From Calditrichota bacterium (GTDB lineage Bacteria; Electryoneota; B3-LCP), in the NCBI GenBank assembly GCA_020051775.1, contig JAGVQJ010000152.1, forward strand, positions 1 to 47,166: a DNA stretch of 47,166 nt. The letters run 5' to 3'. Positions 32,133 through 40,486 of the stretch are shown in pieces. How positions within the stretch are numbered: the stretch's first letter is position 1; every line of letters starts with the position of its first letter. Made by a program: the position numbers and the translations under genes. The notes under the pieces are model-generated. The model was not told the origin of the DNA, ran no database searches, and was given only the letters and a program-made list of their open reading frames with translations.

Positions 32133-32135
32133 AAA

Positions 32136-32211
32136 TCCCCTCCGCCCCCCCTTAATAAGGGGGGTGACTACTAGCCATACGAATATGTAAGGGGCGCAGG
32201 CCGTGCGCCCC
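32136..32211. repeat. Two palindromic repeats between convergent peptidase genes
   Basis: AAATCCCC...CCCCCCTTAATAAGGGGGG (hairpin 32146-32164) belongs to the family also found inside leuS at 6868-6906. GGGGCGCA-GGCCG-TGCGCCCC (32191-32211) is a second, 8-bp-stem family. Either may also terminate transcription of the genes ending at 32132 and 32249. Confidence 0.75.
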
Positions 32212-32248
32212 AACATTTTAAAGGCAATGGGAGATTCGGGACTCGCAA

Positions 32249-33055
32249 CTACTTGGTATAATACCGCATCGCTTCAGGGAGATGCTGTTTGATATTTTCG
32301 ATGCGAGTGTCGGAGGCAGGGTGCGTCGAAAGGAACTCAGGAGGTCGAGCGCCGCCAGTATCCGCCATACGCTGCCAGAAAGTGACCGCCGCGTTGGGAT
32401 CGTAACCAGCGCGAGCCATGAGAATCAGGCCGATGCGGTCGGCTTCGGATTCGTGCAGGCGGCTGTAGGGCAGCAGAATGCCGATTTGCGCCCCCACTCC
32501 GAAGGCAGCCAAGGCGAGCATTTGCGTCTGCTCGGACTTGTTTTGCAGCGCGGCTTGCAGGGCTAATCCACCCAACTGCTCCGCCAATCCCTGACTTAGG
32601 CGTTCACCGCCATGATTGGCCAAGGCGTGCGCCACCTCATGCCCCATCACCACGGCAACACCGGTTTCATCTTTGCAGATGGGCATAATGCCGGTGTAGA
32701 AAGCCACTTTGCCGCCTGGCATGCAGAAGGCATTGATGGTGGAGTCCTCCTGGATCAGGTTGAAGTCCCAGCGGTAGCTTTTACGCTGCTGAGTCATGTT
32801 GTTCTCAGCCATAAACAGGTCAGCGGAAGTGGCGATGCGCTTGCCGACATTACGCACCATATTCACCTGGCGTTGATCGGTAGATAATTTCGAATCCTTG
32901 ATCAGCTCATCGTATTGGCTGAAGCTCATCTGCAACAGTTCACTTTCCGGCACGAGACTGAACTGCGTGCGGCCGGTGATGGGCACCTTCTGGCAGCCTA
33001 TAACGAAGATGAGCAATAACGCGATCTGCAACCAAATTATTCTTTTTGCGGTCAT
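32249..33055 (-). CDS. M48-family zinc metallopeptidase, lipoprotein (LoiP/YggG-like)
   Basis: Lipobox FVIGCQKVP at the N-terminus. Zinc motif MGHEVAHALANHGGERLSQG (HExxH) and third ligand Glu in SRLHESEADRIGLILMARAG, followed by FLSTHPASDTRIENI, a typical pattern for M48C peptidases in the periplasm that handle outer-membrane protein quality control. 268 residues. Confidence 0.9.
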   Translation of the reverse strand: MTAKRIIWLQIALLLIFVIGCQKVPITGRTQFSLVPESELLQMSFSQYDELIKDSKLSTDQRQVNMVRNVGKRIATSADLFMAENNMTQQRKSYRWDFNLIQEDSTINAFCMPGGKVAFYTGIMPICKDETGVAVVMGHEVAHALANHGGERLSQGLAEQLGGLALQAALQNKSEQTQMLALAAFGVGAQIGILLPYSRLHESEADRIGLILMARAGYDPNAAVTFWQRMADTGGARPPEFLSTHPASDTRIENIKQHLPEAMRYYTK

Positions 33056-33106
33056 CGTTTTTGCCTCCGATTTAGTATGAATAATATACGATGTGATCGG
33101 CGGATG

Positions 33107-34432
33107 TTAAGGTTTTTCCAGTTCCTTTTTCGTCAGCACTTTGCCCAGTTCCACGCCGGGTTGATCCAGCGCGTCAATCCCCAGGAAGGATCCGGCGAAG
33201 ACGGTGGCAATCTCACACGTCATCATGAAGTGCCCCACGGTGAAAGCGTCCACGCGGGGGAAAAGAGCCGTTAAATTGGCTCGACCCGCTTGGCGCAACG
33301 CCTCTTCGGTCGCGTGCTTTTCCGCCGTTAGCACCTGCCCCAGAGTGCGCCCTCCCCAGAAGTCCAGCGCTGACCGATCCGGGTAGAGGCGTGGGATAAT
33401 CACGTCCACACCGTGATCTTCGACTTCCAGGAAACAGATGACCTTATCGAACGGCCCCTCCATGTATAGTTGCACCATGGAGTGCTGGTCGGTGGCGCCC
33501 AAAGCTTTTTCCGGCGTCTGCCCCCAAAAGATCTCCCTACCCTCCAAATTATAGCGTTTGCCCAGACTCTCCGCCCAGAGTTGGCGAAACCAGTCAGCTA
33601 ATCCCAGCAGCCGGTTGCAATAAGGCATCATCACGACCGTACCGGCCCCTTTCAGGTCGCGTAACAAAATCAACGAGAGGGCGAAACGGTAAGCGGGATT
33701 GTCCAGAATCTCCGCTACGGAACTGTCTTGATCCGCCTGACCAGCTCCAGTGCACAACGCTTCTACGTCAATCCCTGTCAAGGCTGCGGGCAACAAGCCC
33801 ACAGGTGTCAATACGGAAAATCTCCCGCCGACGCCCGAATCAATATCGAAGGCGCGGATGTTCTCGGCTTGGGCCAGTTCTCGCAGCAGTCCTTTGGCCG
33901 GGTCGGTGGTGAACACCAGATTTTCCCGATACCGATCTTTCAATTTATGCTGCAAGCGCTCTTTCACTATGAGATACTGCACCAAAGTCTCCGGCGTTCC
34001 ACCAGACTTGGTGATGACGTTGAACAGGGTCTTTTCCAGCTCCAACGATCCCAAAAGAGCGTCGAATTCAAAGGGATCAACGTTATCCGGGAAATGGAGT
34101 CGTGGCGCGGAGAGGGATTGATCAGCGCTTCGTCCCAGGGCAGTGTACAGCGCCGCCGGTCCCAATGAACTGCCGCCGATACCCAGCACGACGATGTCGC
34201 TGAAGCGACCGCGAACCTCATCTACATAAGCGCGGATTTCACCGATAACCTGCCCCCGGTAGGGTAATTCGTAGAACGGGAGCCGCCCGGCAACCCGGCG
34301 GCTTTCCAAATCTTCGTGAGCGCTACGGGCACGCGGTAGGGCAGCCTCGAGATCAGCGGCGGTCAAACCCAGGCGGTCACCCGCCCGAGCTTGTTCGAGA
34401 TTGGAAAAGTTCCAAGTTATAGAAGATGACAT
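33107..34432 (-). CDS. pgi: Glucose-6-phosphate isomerase
   Basis: Interconverts glucose-6-phosphate and fructose-6-phosphate in the cytoplasm. VVLGIGGSSLGPAALYTALG and VITKSGGTPETLVQYLIVKE are the substrate-phosphate loops; GQTPEKALGATDQHSMVQLY carries the catalytic region. 441 residues, the short bacterial form. AAGGA lies 10 nt before the ATG at 34432. It follows hpnD by 12 nt, so it shares the transcript with the squalene genes. Confidence 0.95.
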   Translation of the reverse strand: MSSSITWNFSNLEQARAGDRLGLTAADLEAALPRARSAHEDLESRRVAGRLPFYELPYRGQVIGEIRAYVDEVRGRFSDIVVLGIGGSSLGPAALYTALGRSADQSLSAPRLHFPDNVDPFEFDALLGSLELEKTLFNVITKSGGTPETLVQYLIVKERLQHKLKDRYRENLVFTTDPAKGLLRELAQAENIRAFDIDSGVGGRFSVLTPVGLLPAALTGIDVEALCTGAGQADQDSSVAEILDNPAYRFALSLILLRDLKGAGTVVMMPYCNRLLGLADWFRQLWAESLGKRYNLEGREIFWGQTPEKALGATDQHSMVQLYMEGPFDKVICFLEVEDHGVDVIIPRLYPDRSALDFWGGRTLGQVLTAEKHATEEALRQAGRANLTALFPRVDAFTVGHFMMTCEIATVFAGSFLGIDALDQPGVELGKVLTKKELEKP

Positions 34433-34444
34433 ACAGGTAATCCT

Positions 34445-35329
34445 TTATATCAATCGTTGTACCGTCGTGACCGCCAAAGCTGAGGTCTTGCGCCACCAGG
34501 GGATGGTAATGCGGCGCTCGAATACCTCGAAATTCCGCCGCTTCAGTTCATGTAAGACGCGCCAATAGACCGCTTTCATGATCTGGGCGGGAAACAGGCG
34601 ATGTTTCTGGTTTCCGGCCAATGCGGGATCAGCAATCTTGAAATACGACCAGGCGCGATTGTATTCAAAACTCATTAATTCGTGAAAGCGGCGATCCCGG
34701 ACACAGGCGCGCAGCTCAGCTTCGCTATAATCGAATCGTCGCAGGTCTTCCAGCGGAAGATAAAGTCGCCCGGCGTTTATATCTTCGGCCACGTCGCGCA
34801 GGATGTTGGTTAACTGAAAGGCTATCCCCAGATTGTCAGCGTACAAATCCGCGCCGGGAGTGGTGCATCCGAAAATCCGCAGGGATACTCGCCCCACGGA
34901 GGAGGCCACCCGGCGGCAGTAAATTTCCAGGTCGGAGAATGTGGCATACCGGCGCGGTTCGAGATCCATTTCTATACCGTCCAGCAGATCATAGAAAGAT
35001 TGGAGCGGCAGATCGTAATGCTGTAGGGAATCCGATAGCGCCAGAAAGAGGGGCGAATCGGCTCGACCAGCGAAGCAGTCGTCCAGAGAGGTTCGCCACT
35101 GTATCAGTTTCTGGTGGCGTTGGTCTGGGGCTAAAGCCTTGGAGTCGTCGGAAATGTCATCAGAGAGCGCGCACCAGGCATAAAAGGTTGAAAGCGCCAG
35201 ACGGCGCTTCTTGGGGAGGAATCGGAAGGCGAGATAGAAGTTGCGCGCGCGGCGGCGGGCGATCCCGTCACAGAATTTGTAGGCCTCAGGTAAGCGGTTT
35301 AAAGATGTTTCGGTCATGTTCGGTGGCAT
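34445..35329 (-). CDS. hpnD: Presqualene diphosphate synthase HpnD
   Basis: Condenses two farnesyl-PP to presqualene-PP. Squalene/phytoene synthase fold with the Asp-rich motifs CALSDDISDDSK (first) and NILRDVAEDINAGRLYLPLE (second), plus MDLEPRRYATFSDLEIYCRR. The ATG at 35329 overlaps the hpnC stop (ATGA); the longer open frame upstream overlaps hpnC in another frame and is rejected. 294 residues. HpnE, the third enzyme of the HpnCDE squalene route, is not in the window. Confidence 0.92.
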   Translation of the reverse strand: MPPNMTETSLNRLPEAYKFCDGIARRRARNFYLAFRFLPKKRRLALSTFYAWCALSDDISDDSKALAPDQRHQKLIQWRTSLDDCFAGRADSPLFLALSDSLQHYDLPLQSFYDLLDGIEMDLEPRRYATFSDLEIYCRRVASSVGRVSLRIFGCTTPGADLYADNLGIAFQLTNILRDVAEDINAGRLYLPLEDLRRFDYSEAELRACVRDRRFHELMSFEYNRAWSYFKIADPALAGNQKHRLFPAQIMKAVYWRVLHELKRRNFEVFERRITIPWWRKTSALAVTTVQRLI

Positions 35330-36243
35330 CAGCCGGAAGCGGTGGTGGTGCCCAAGGGTTTGAAGGATTTGGCCACCATTCCCAGCTTTGGAAAAAAACC
35401 CAACTTGACTCGCCTGCTCAGCACCGCCAGAGGATTCTTCTGTACTTGCCCCAGTATGGCCAGCCCGCCCAACACGAACAGCCGTACCGAAATGCGGAGG
35501 TTGCCCTCCAGTTTTTCGGGCAGCGCCGCTCCGGCATTCAGGAATTTGTAGGCGCGCACGATCTGATAGCGCAGCAGGCGATCCAGCGCGGGAGTGAAGT
35601 TGCCGTTCAGGATGTCGTCGGGATCCACACCGAACTGCATGCACTCATCCAAGGGGATGTAGATGCGTTCGCGTTGGGCGTCGTTACCCACGTCTTGGCA
35701 GAAATTAGCCAGTTGCAGCCCGGTACAGATGGAATCCGACAACACATCGAGCTGTGGGTCGTTGTACCCGTACAGTCGCAGCATGAGCCGCCCAACCGGA
35801 TCGGCGGAACGACGCGTATAATCGCGCAAATCGTGAAAAGAGCTGAAGCGATGGACGGTCAGATCCTGACGAAAGGCGGAGAGCAGGTCAAAGAACAGAG
35901 CGGGCGGAAGATCATACCGCGCGGTCGTCCAGGCCAGCGCCCGCGTAATGTGATGACCGGGCTCGCCCTCCAGACTGCGTCGCAATTCCGCGGTCCACTC
36001 GTCCAGCAGTCTCTCCGCTTCCACCGCATCCTTGATTTCATCGGCTAGATCATCGCTGTGGCGGCTGAAAGCGTACAGGGCTGATATGTGCGGGATGAGG
36101 CGCCAGGGCGTCAAGGGCCCCAAGACGAGAAAATTCTCGTAATGGGCCAGCGAAGCGCCGAGGCACCGCGCCTGAGCGAAGCGCAGCTTAAACCCTTTCG
36201 GGGTCTCCTTATTCGTCGAGATTGGCGGGGGCGCTTTCAACAT
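35329..36243 (-). CDS. hpnC: Squalene-pathway synthase HpnC
   Basis: HpnC converts presqualene-PP to hydroxysqualene. Second squalene/phytoene synthase paralogue: CLGASLAHYENFLVLGPLTP, YAFSRHSDDLADEIKD (first Asp motif), QLANFCQDVGNDAQRERIYI (second motif), MLRLYGYND. The ATG at 36243 with GGAAGAAG just upstream is the chosen start; this gives a 35-nt overlap with the zinc mini-protein gene. Translationally coupled to hpnD. Confidence 0.9.
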   Translation of the reverse strand: MLKAPPPISTNKETPKGFKLRFAQARCLGASLAHYENFLVLGPLTPWRLIPHISALYAFSRHSDDLADEIKDAVEAERLLDEWTAELRRSLEGEPGHHITRALAWTTARYDLPPALFFDLLSAFRQDLTVHRFSSFHDLRDYTRRSADPVGRLMLRLYGYNDPQLDVLSDSICTGLQLANFCQDVGNDAQRERIYIPLDECMQFGVDPDDILNGNFTPALDRLLRYQIVRAYKFLNAGAALPEKLEGNLRISVRLFVLGGLAILGQVQKNPLAVLSRRVKLGFFPKLGMVAKSFKPLGTTTASG

Positions 36244-36424
36244 CTGCTTCTTCCGATTCCCCATGCGGAATGGGGACATCGAAGGCTCCCAGGCTGGTCG
36301 GTACACGATCCCGGCAAGCTTCGATGAAGCATGCCCAATGGTATTCGCCTTCCATACCGGCCTGTTTGCTCAGGTAGGGTTTGTCCTGCGTTGTCAGTTC
36401 CCCCTGACAGTGCCTGCACTTCAT
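36209..36424 (-). CDS. Small zinc-knuckle protein between manB-type mutase and hpnC
   Basis: 71 residues from the ATG at 36424 (GGGGGGA 6 nt upstream). MKCRHCQGELTTQDKPYL, then EGEYHWACFIEACRDR provide Cys-x2-Cys and His-x2-Cys-x4-Cys candidate zinc ligands, followed by an acidic tail (ESEEADVESAPANLDE). It fills the gap between the mutase stop and hpnC and overlaps the hpnC start by 35 nt. Not recognised as a named family; a real gene is supported by the ligand spacing and operon fit. Confidence 0.65.
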   Translation of the reverse strand: MKCRHCQGELTTQDKPYLSKQAGMEGEYHWACFIEACRDRVPTSLGAFDVPIPHGESEEADVESAPANLDE

Positions 36425-36449
36425 CCCTTTTCCCCCCATGGTGCGGGTT

Positions 36450-37802
36450 TTACCCACGGCGCAATTCCTCTAATTTAGATTCCATGAACGATTTGATTTC
36501 CTGTAGCCGATCCTGGCTCGTGGCTTCAAAGCGCATCACCAGGGCGGGTTGCGTATTGGAAGCGCGCAACAATCCCCAACCATCGGGGAATTTAACGCGC
36601 ACTCCGTCAATGTCGTTGACTTCGTACTGCGGTTGGGAACGGAAGAACTCCTTCATCCGATCCACTAATTTAAATTTTATCTCATCGGGCACGTCCACGC
36701 GGATTTCCGGTGTGGAAAAGACCGGCGGCAAGCCCCACAGCAGGCTGGACAAGGGCCGAGCTTCTTCGCACAACAATTCCACCAACCGCCCGGCGGCATA
36801 CAGGGCGTCATCGTACCCAAAATAACGGTCGCTGAAGAACAGGTGGCCGCTCATTTCGCCGGCCAGCAGAGCCTTTTCCTGCTTCATCTTCTTCTTGATG
36901 ATGGAATGCCCCGTCTTCCACATGATGGGCCGGCCGCCATGCTTGGCAATTTCACTATAGAGATTCTGCGAACATTTGACTTCACCGATGATGGCGGCGC
37001 CGGGATTCTTCTTTAAGATGCTGCGGCTGAAGATGATCATCAACTGGTCGCCCCAGAGGATGTTGCCCAGATTGTCCACCACACCTAGGCGGTCGCTGTC
37101 GCCGTCGAAAGCCACTCCTAAGTCGTAGCCCAGCTCTTCGGTGCGTTTTATCAGGGTTTTCAGATTTTCCGGTATAGTGGGGTCGGGATGGTGGTTGGGA
37201 AAAGTGCCGTCGGGTTCGCCGTAGAGAACGTCCACCAGGCAGCCCATGGATCGGAATAGTTCCGGCGCTACCAGTCCGGCGCAGCCATTCCCGCAATCCA
37301 TCACCAGCCGGATCGGTTGATCCACAACGAGATTTTTCCGCACGTAATCCAAATACGCGGGGATGATGGGTTTCTCCTCCACCGTACCGGAAGTCGCCGC
37401 CTCGACGAAATCTCCAGCTTCGATCTGGCGGCGCAGATCCTGAATCTCCTCGCCGTAGATGGAATCCTGCCCCACGTTCAGCTTGAAACCATTATACTGG
37501 GGCGGGTTATGGCTGGCGGTGATCATCACGCCGCCATGAGTGTTGTAGTAACTGATGCCGAAGTATAGCAACGGTGTGGGGATCATGCCCAAGTCAATGA
37601 CATTCAATCCGGCCTGCGTCAAGCCTTGTACCATAACATCGCGCAGGTGCGGCGAGGAGAGGCGCACGTCGCGTCCCACAGCTACGGTCTTGCCGCCTTG
37701 CCGGGCGAGCTTGGTGCCGAAGCCCAGTCCCAGCGCGCGCACGGCTTCATCGCTCCAGTCCTGCGGGTACAAACCACGCAGATCATATTCCCTGAAAACC
37801 AT
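36450..37802 (-). CDS. Phosphomannomutase/phosphoglucomutase
   Basis: Alpha-D-phosphohexomutase that moves phosphate between C6 and C1 of mannose or glucose, feeding glycan precursors. Active-site Ser in MITASHNPPQYNGFKLNV, Mg-binding DGDSDRLG, sugar-binding GEMSGHLFFSDR and phosphate-binding RASNTQPALVMRFEAT: the ManB/AlgC type. The N-terminus REYDLRGLYPQDW fits the family. ATG 37802 is chosen; a TTG at 37811 with GAGG 8 nt upstream is a good alternative that adds three residues. Confidence 0.93.
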   Translation of the reverse strand: MVFREYDLRGLYPQDWSDEAVRALGLGFGTKLARQGGKTVAVGRDVRLSSPHLRDVMVQGLTQAGLNVIDLGMIPTPLLYFGISYYNTHGGVMITASHNPPQYNGFKLNVGQDSIYGEEIQDLRRQIEAGDFVEAATSGTVEEKPIIPAYLDYVRKNLVVDQPIRLVMDCGNGCAGLVAPELFRSMGCLVDVLYGEPDGTFPNHHPDPTIPENLKTLIKRTEELGYDLGVAFDGDSDRLGVVDNLGNILWGDQLMIIFSRSILKKNPGAAIIGEVKCSQNLYSEIAKHGGRPIMWKTGHSIIKKKMKQEKALLAGEMSGHLFFSDRYFGYDDALYAAGRLVELLCEEARPLSSLLWGLPPVFSTPEIRVDVPDEIKFKLVDRMKEFFRSQPQYEVNDIDGVRVKFPDGWGLLRASNTQPALVMRFEATSQDRLQEIKSFMESKLEELRRG

Positions 37803-37932
37803 TGGATTCAAATTTATGCCTCTGACTCTAATTGTGTAACAACTCAAGCAGGAGTATTACAGTTCCACTTCGCTAAAGAACCGCTAAGGGCTTTAAAGTT
37901 ACGAAAGGATTTGAAGGATTTCAACAAAAATA

Positions 37933-39060
37933 TTACAAATTTGGAGCTTGAAGCACCCGGCGATATAGATCTGTGTAGGAGGCAGTGATGCGCGTAGCGC
38001 TGAACAGATCCCGGGCGCGGCGGCGAGCCGCCTGGCGCATCCGGTCGCGGAGTTCGGGGTTATTCAGGATTTTCAAGGCCGCCTCAGACATCGCCTCCAC
38101 ATCACCCAGGGGTAGGAGAAAACCGGTCTGGCCGTCCTGGATCACTTCCGGCAGGCCGCCTACGCGAGAAGCGATCACCGGCACTCCGGCGGCATTGGCT
38201 TCCAAGGCCACCAACCCGAAGCTTTCCGTCTGGCTGGGTAGCAATAAGATGTCAGCCAGGCGCAGGATCTCCTCGACTTCGGCTTGTTCCCCCAGAAAGT
38301 AGACATCCTCGTGAATCCCCATCTCTTGGGCCTGACGTTCGGCGTGGATGCGTTCGGGGCCGTCACCCACCATGAGCAATTTGGCGCGACGTTGGCGATG
38401 CACCCGCGCGAAAATCTCAACTACGTCGGAGATGCGTTTGACCGGCCTAAAATTGGAGATGTGCGCCAAAATGGCTTCACCGTCGGAATCTGAGGCCCGA
38501 TCAGTCTGGGTTTCGGCCCACTCGGCCAACTGGCGAGGCACGAAATTGGGGATGACTTCGATCTCGCGATCCACGTCGAAGACCCGGCAGGTTTCATCTT
38601 TCAGATACTGACTGACGGCGGTGACGGCGTCGGATTTTTCCAGGATGAAATGCGTGATAGGCCAGAAGGAGGGCGCGTTGCCCACCAGAGTGATGTCGGT
38701 GCCGTGCAATGTCGTGATGAAGGGTATGCGACGATCCGTAAGCATCTCCTGAGCCAGATACGCCGATACCGCATGCGGGATGGCGTAGTGCACGTGGATC
38801 AGATCCAGGTGTTCGGTTTTAGCGACCTCCACCAGACGCGAGGCCAGCGCCAGGCTATAAGGCGGATATTCAAAGAGCGGGTAATCGCTGATCTCAACTT
38901 TGTGGAAGTGCAAGTTGGGGTGGTAGGATAAAATCCGCACCGGCGGAGCATAGGTCACGATGTGCACTTGATGGCCTTCCCGAGCCAGTTCCATACCCAA
39001 CTCGGACGCCACCACGCCCGAACCCCCGAAGGTGGGATAGCAAGAGATGCCGATGTTCAT
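37933..39060 (-). CDS. bshA: N-acetyl-alpha-D-glucosaminyl L-malate synthase BshA
   Basis: First step of bacillithiol synthesis, joining GlcNAc from UDP-GlcNAc to L-malate. The start MNIGISCYPTFGGSGVVASE is the BshA hallmark, followed by LHVHYAIPHAVSAYLA-type DLIHVHYAIPHA, TLHGTDITLVG and the GT4 domain LMVGDGPER, QTESFGLVALEANAAGVPVI. ATG 39060 is chosen because the preceding in-frame residues lack similarity. Followed upstream by bshB1, its pathway partner. Confidence 0.93.
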   Translation of the reverse strand: MNIGISCYPTFGGSGVVASELGMELAREGHQVHIVTYAPPVRILSYHPNLHFHKVEISDYPLFEYPPYSLALASRLVEVAKTEHLDLIHVHYAIPHAVSAYLAQEMLTDRRIPFITTLHGTDITLVGNAPSFWPITHFILEKSDAVTAVSQYLKDETCRVFDVDREIEVIPNFVPRQLAEWAETQTDRASDSDGEAILAHISNFRPVKRISDVVEIFARVHRQRRAKLLMVGDGPERIHAERQAQEMGIHEDVYFLGEQAEVEEILRLADILLLPSQTESFGLVALEANAAGVPVIASRVGGLPEVIQDGQTGFLLPLGDVEAMSEAALKILNNPELRDRMRQAARRRARDLFSATRITASYTDLYRRVLQAPNL

Positions 39061-39097
39061 ATTAGTAAACAGGGAACAGAAAACCAAGCTTGGAGTC

Positions 39098-39130
39098 ATT
39101 CCGGCAAGGACTTAAGTCCGTGTTCGGAAT
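39098..39130. repeat. Nested palindrome between bshB1 and bshA
   Basis: Outer arms ATTCCG (39098-39103) and CGGAAT (39125-39130) enclose the perfect palindrome GGACTTAAGTCC (39108-39119). Lies in the 77-bp gap between the two genes, upstream of the bshA start. Likely a dispersed repeat, though a bshA regulatory hairpin is possible. Confidence 0.55.
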
Positions 39131-39137
39131 CAGGTCG

Positions 39138-39881
39138 TTATCTCAATGTCGCCCAGGCGGAAGGATGACCCGTCAGGAACGCCACGGGATCATCTACGCG
39201 CAGAGCTTCGCGGGACAGAAAGGGTTCGCCGTAAGCGGCTTCGACTTTGGACCCGAAGAATTTATTGCGGGCGATGACCATATCCATGAACTGCGGGCGG
39301 GTGAGGTAAGTTTCCGGTTCACCGCTTCCGGGATCGAACTGTGAACGATAGGCGCGGATGGCGGTCAGCTTGTCCTCGAAGACGTCGGAAACGTCCACCA
39401 CGAAAGAATAGGCGGTGTCAAGGCGGCAGAAATACTGGATCGTCCAAGTGGGTCGGAAAGGCTTCTGGCCGGTCTCTATCTTGCGCAGACCCGCCAGGAA
39501 GGCCGCTTCCAAACCCGCGCGACCGGCGGCGGCGTGGTCGGGGTGGCGCTCCTCGCTGCACGGAACGATCCACAAGACGGGCCGCCATTTACGCAGTACG
39601 TGAATAACCTCCATGATGGTCTCCTGGTCGTTCTGCAAGAAACCGTCGGGGCGGCCGGCGTTCTCGCGCACGGTCAAACCCATGAGGCGGGAGGCTTCGG
39701 CGGCTTCGGCGTCGCGTTGTTCGGGAGTGCCGCGCGTACCCATTTCGCCGCGCGTCAAATCCAGCACGCCCACACGGTAGCCTTTTTTGACCAGCTTGAT
39801 CAGCGTCCCGCCGCAGGAAAGTTCCACGTCGTCAGGATGCGCCGCCATAGCCATGGCGTGGAGGGGTTCGGGTTGTTTCAT
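39138..39881 (-). CDS. bshB1: Bacillithiol deacetylase BshB1
   Basis: Removes the acetyl group from GlcNAc-malate. LmbE/PIG-L fold with zinc motif AAHPDDVELSCGGTL, RGEMGTRGTPEQRDAEAAEA, LGLTVRENAGRPDG-type GLTVRENAGRPDGF, and EERHPDHAAAG. 247 residues. Lies upstream of bshA in the same direction; bshC (cysteine ligation) is not in the window. The pair indicates bacillithiol as the low-molecular-weight thiol. Confidence 0.93.
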   Translation of the reverse strand: MKQPEPLHAMAMAAHPDDVELSCGGTLIKLVKKGYRVGVLDLTRGEMGTRGTPEQRDAEAAEASRLMGLTVRENAGRPDGFLQNDQETIMEVIHVLRKWRPVLWIVPCSEERHPDHAAAGRAGLEAAFLAGLRKIETGQKPFRPTWTIQYFCRLDTAYSFVVDVSDVFEDKLTAIRAYRSQFDPGSGEPETYLTRPQFMDMVIARNKFFGSKVEAAYGEPFLSREALRVDDPVAFLTGHPSAWATLR

Positions 39882-39926
39882 CGAATTTTCATCTTTCTCA
39901 CTCGGATAGATTCGGGCGCTACGCTA

Positions 39927-40451
39927 CTACTTGCGGCTGAAGCCCATGATGATCCCCAACGCCACCGACCAGAGCGCCGCCAGGCCGATCTGGTAATCCT
40001 TGGGCAAACTGAACGTCACGGTATGCGCCGGAATCCAGAACCAGACCAGTGTCCACCAGGCGCGCGAGATACCCGCATAGCCTCGGCGGCGCAAAATGAG
40101 ATTATCTTCCCAGCGGTGGAAGGCCATCATCTGCGGGCCGAAGAAGGTGTTGGTCAGCACCGACAGCGCCAAGGCCCAACCCCAACCCTGGCCTAAAGCG
40201 TCCGGCAGCAGGTCGTGATCCAAGAGCGCCTGCGTGAAGCCGCGCATGGCCGTAAAGCCATACTTGATGACCACCCCCAGCAACGCCCACGCCGCGATCT
40301 TGGCCACCGTCTGCATCCAGGTTCCGGGCAAGCGCAAGCGACGCGCCTTGAGTGATACGGAGATCGTTTCCCCCAGTGTGCCCAGGAGGCCGAACTGCAC
40401 CGCGGCGGAGAGGAGGGGATTTTGGATGACCCACTGGACGTATGGATTCAT
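39927..40451 (-). CDS. Four-helix membrane protein, Mpv17/PMP22-like
   Basis: 174 residues with about four hydrophobic helices. The end WWTLVWFWIPAHTVTFSLPK and IGLAALWSVALGIIMGFS resembles the W-x-P...N-F-x-x-V-P type C-terminal pattern of the Mpv17/PMP22 family, and FGPQMMAFHRWEDNLI is a conserved-looking loop. The function of bacterial members is unknown. The assignment is by motif memory and could be wrong. First gene of the bsh run, 45 bp upstream of bshB1. Confidence 0.6.
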   Translation of the reverse strand: MNPYVQWVIQNPLLSAAVQFGLLGTLGETISVSLKARRLRLPGTWMQTVAKIAAWALLGVVIKYGFTAMRGFTQALLDHDLLPDALGQGWGWALALSVLTNTFFGPQMMAFHRWEDNLILRRRGYAGISRAWWTLVWFWIPAHTVTFSLPKDYQIGLAALWSVALGIIMGFSRK

Positions 40452-40486
40452 GGATGCGAATAGCTGGTGGAGTGTTACAAATTCGC

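Noticed and set aside
35330..35644. N-terminal extension of hpnD
   Set aside because: The extra 105 residues overlap hpnC in another frame and lack family similarity; ATGA overlap at 35329 gives the natural start.
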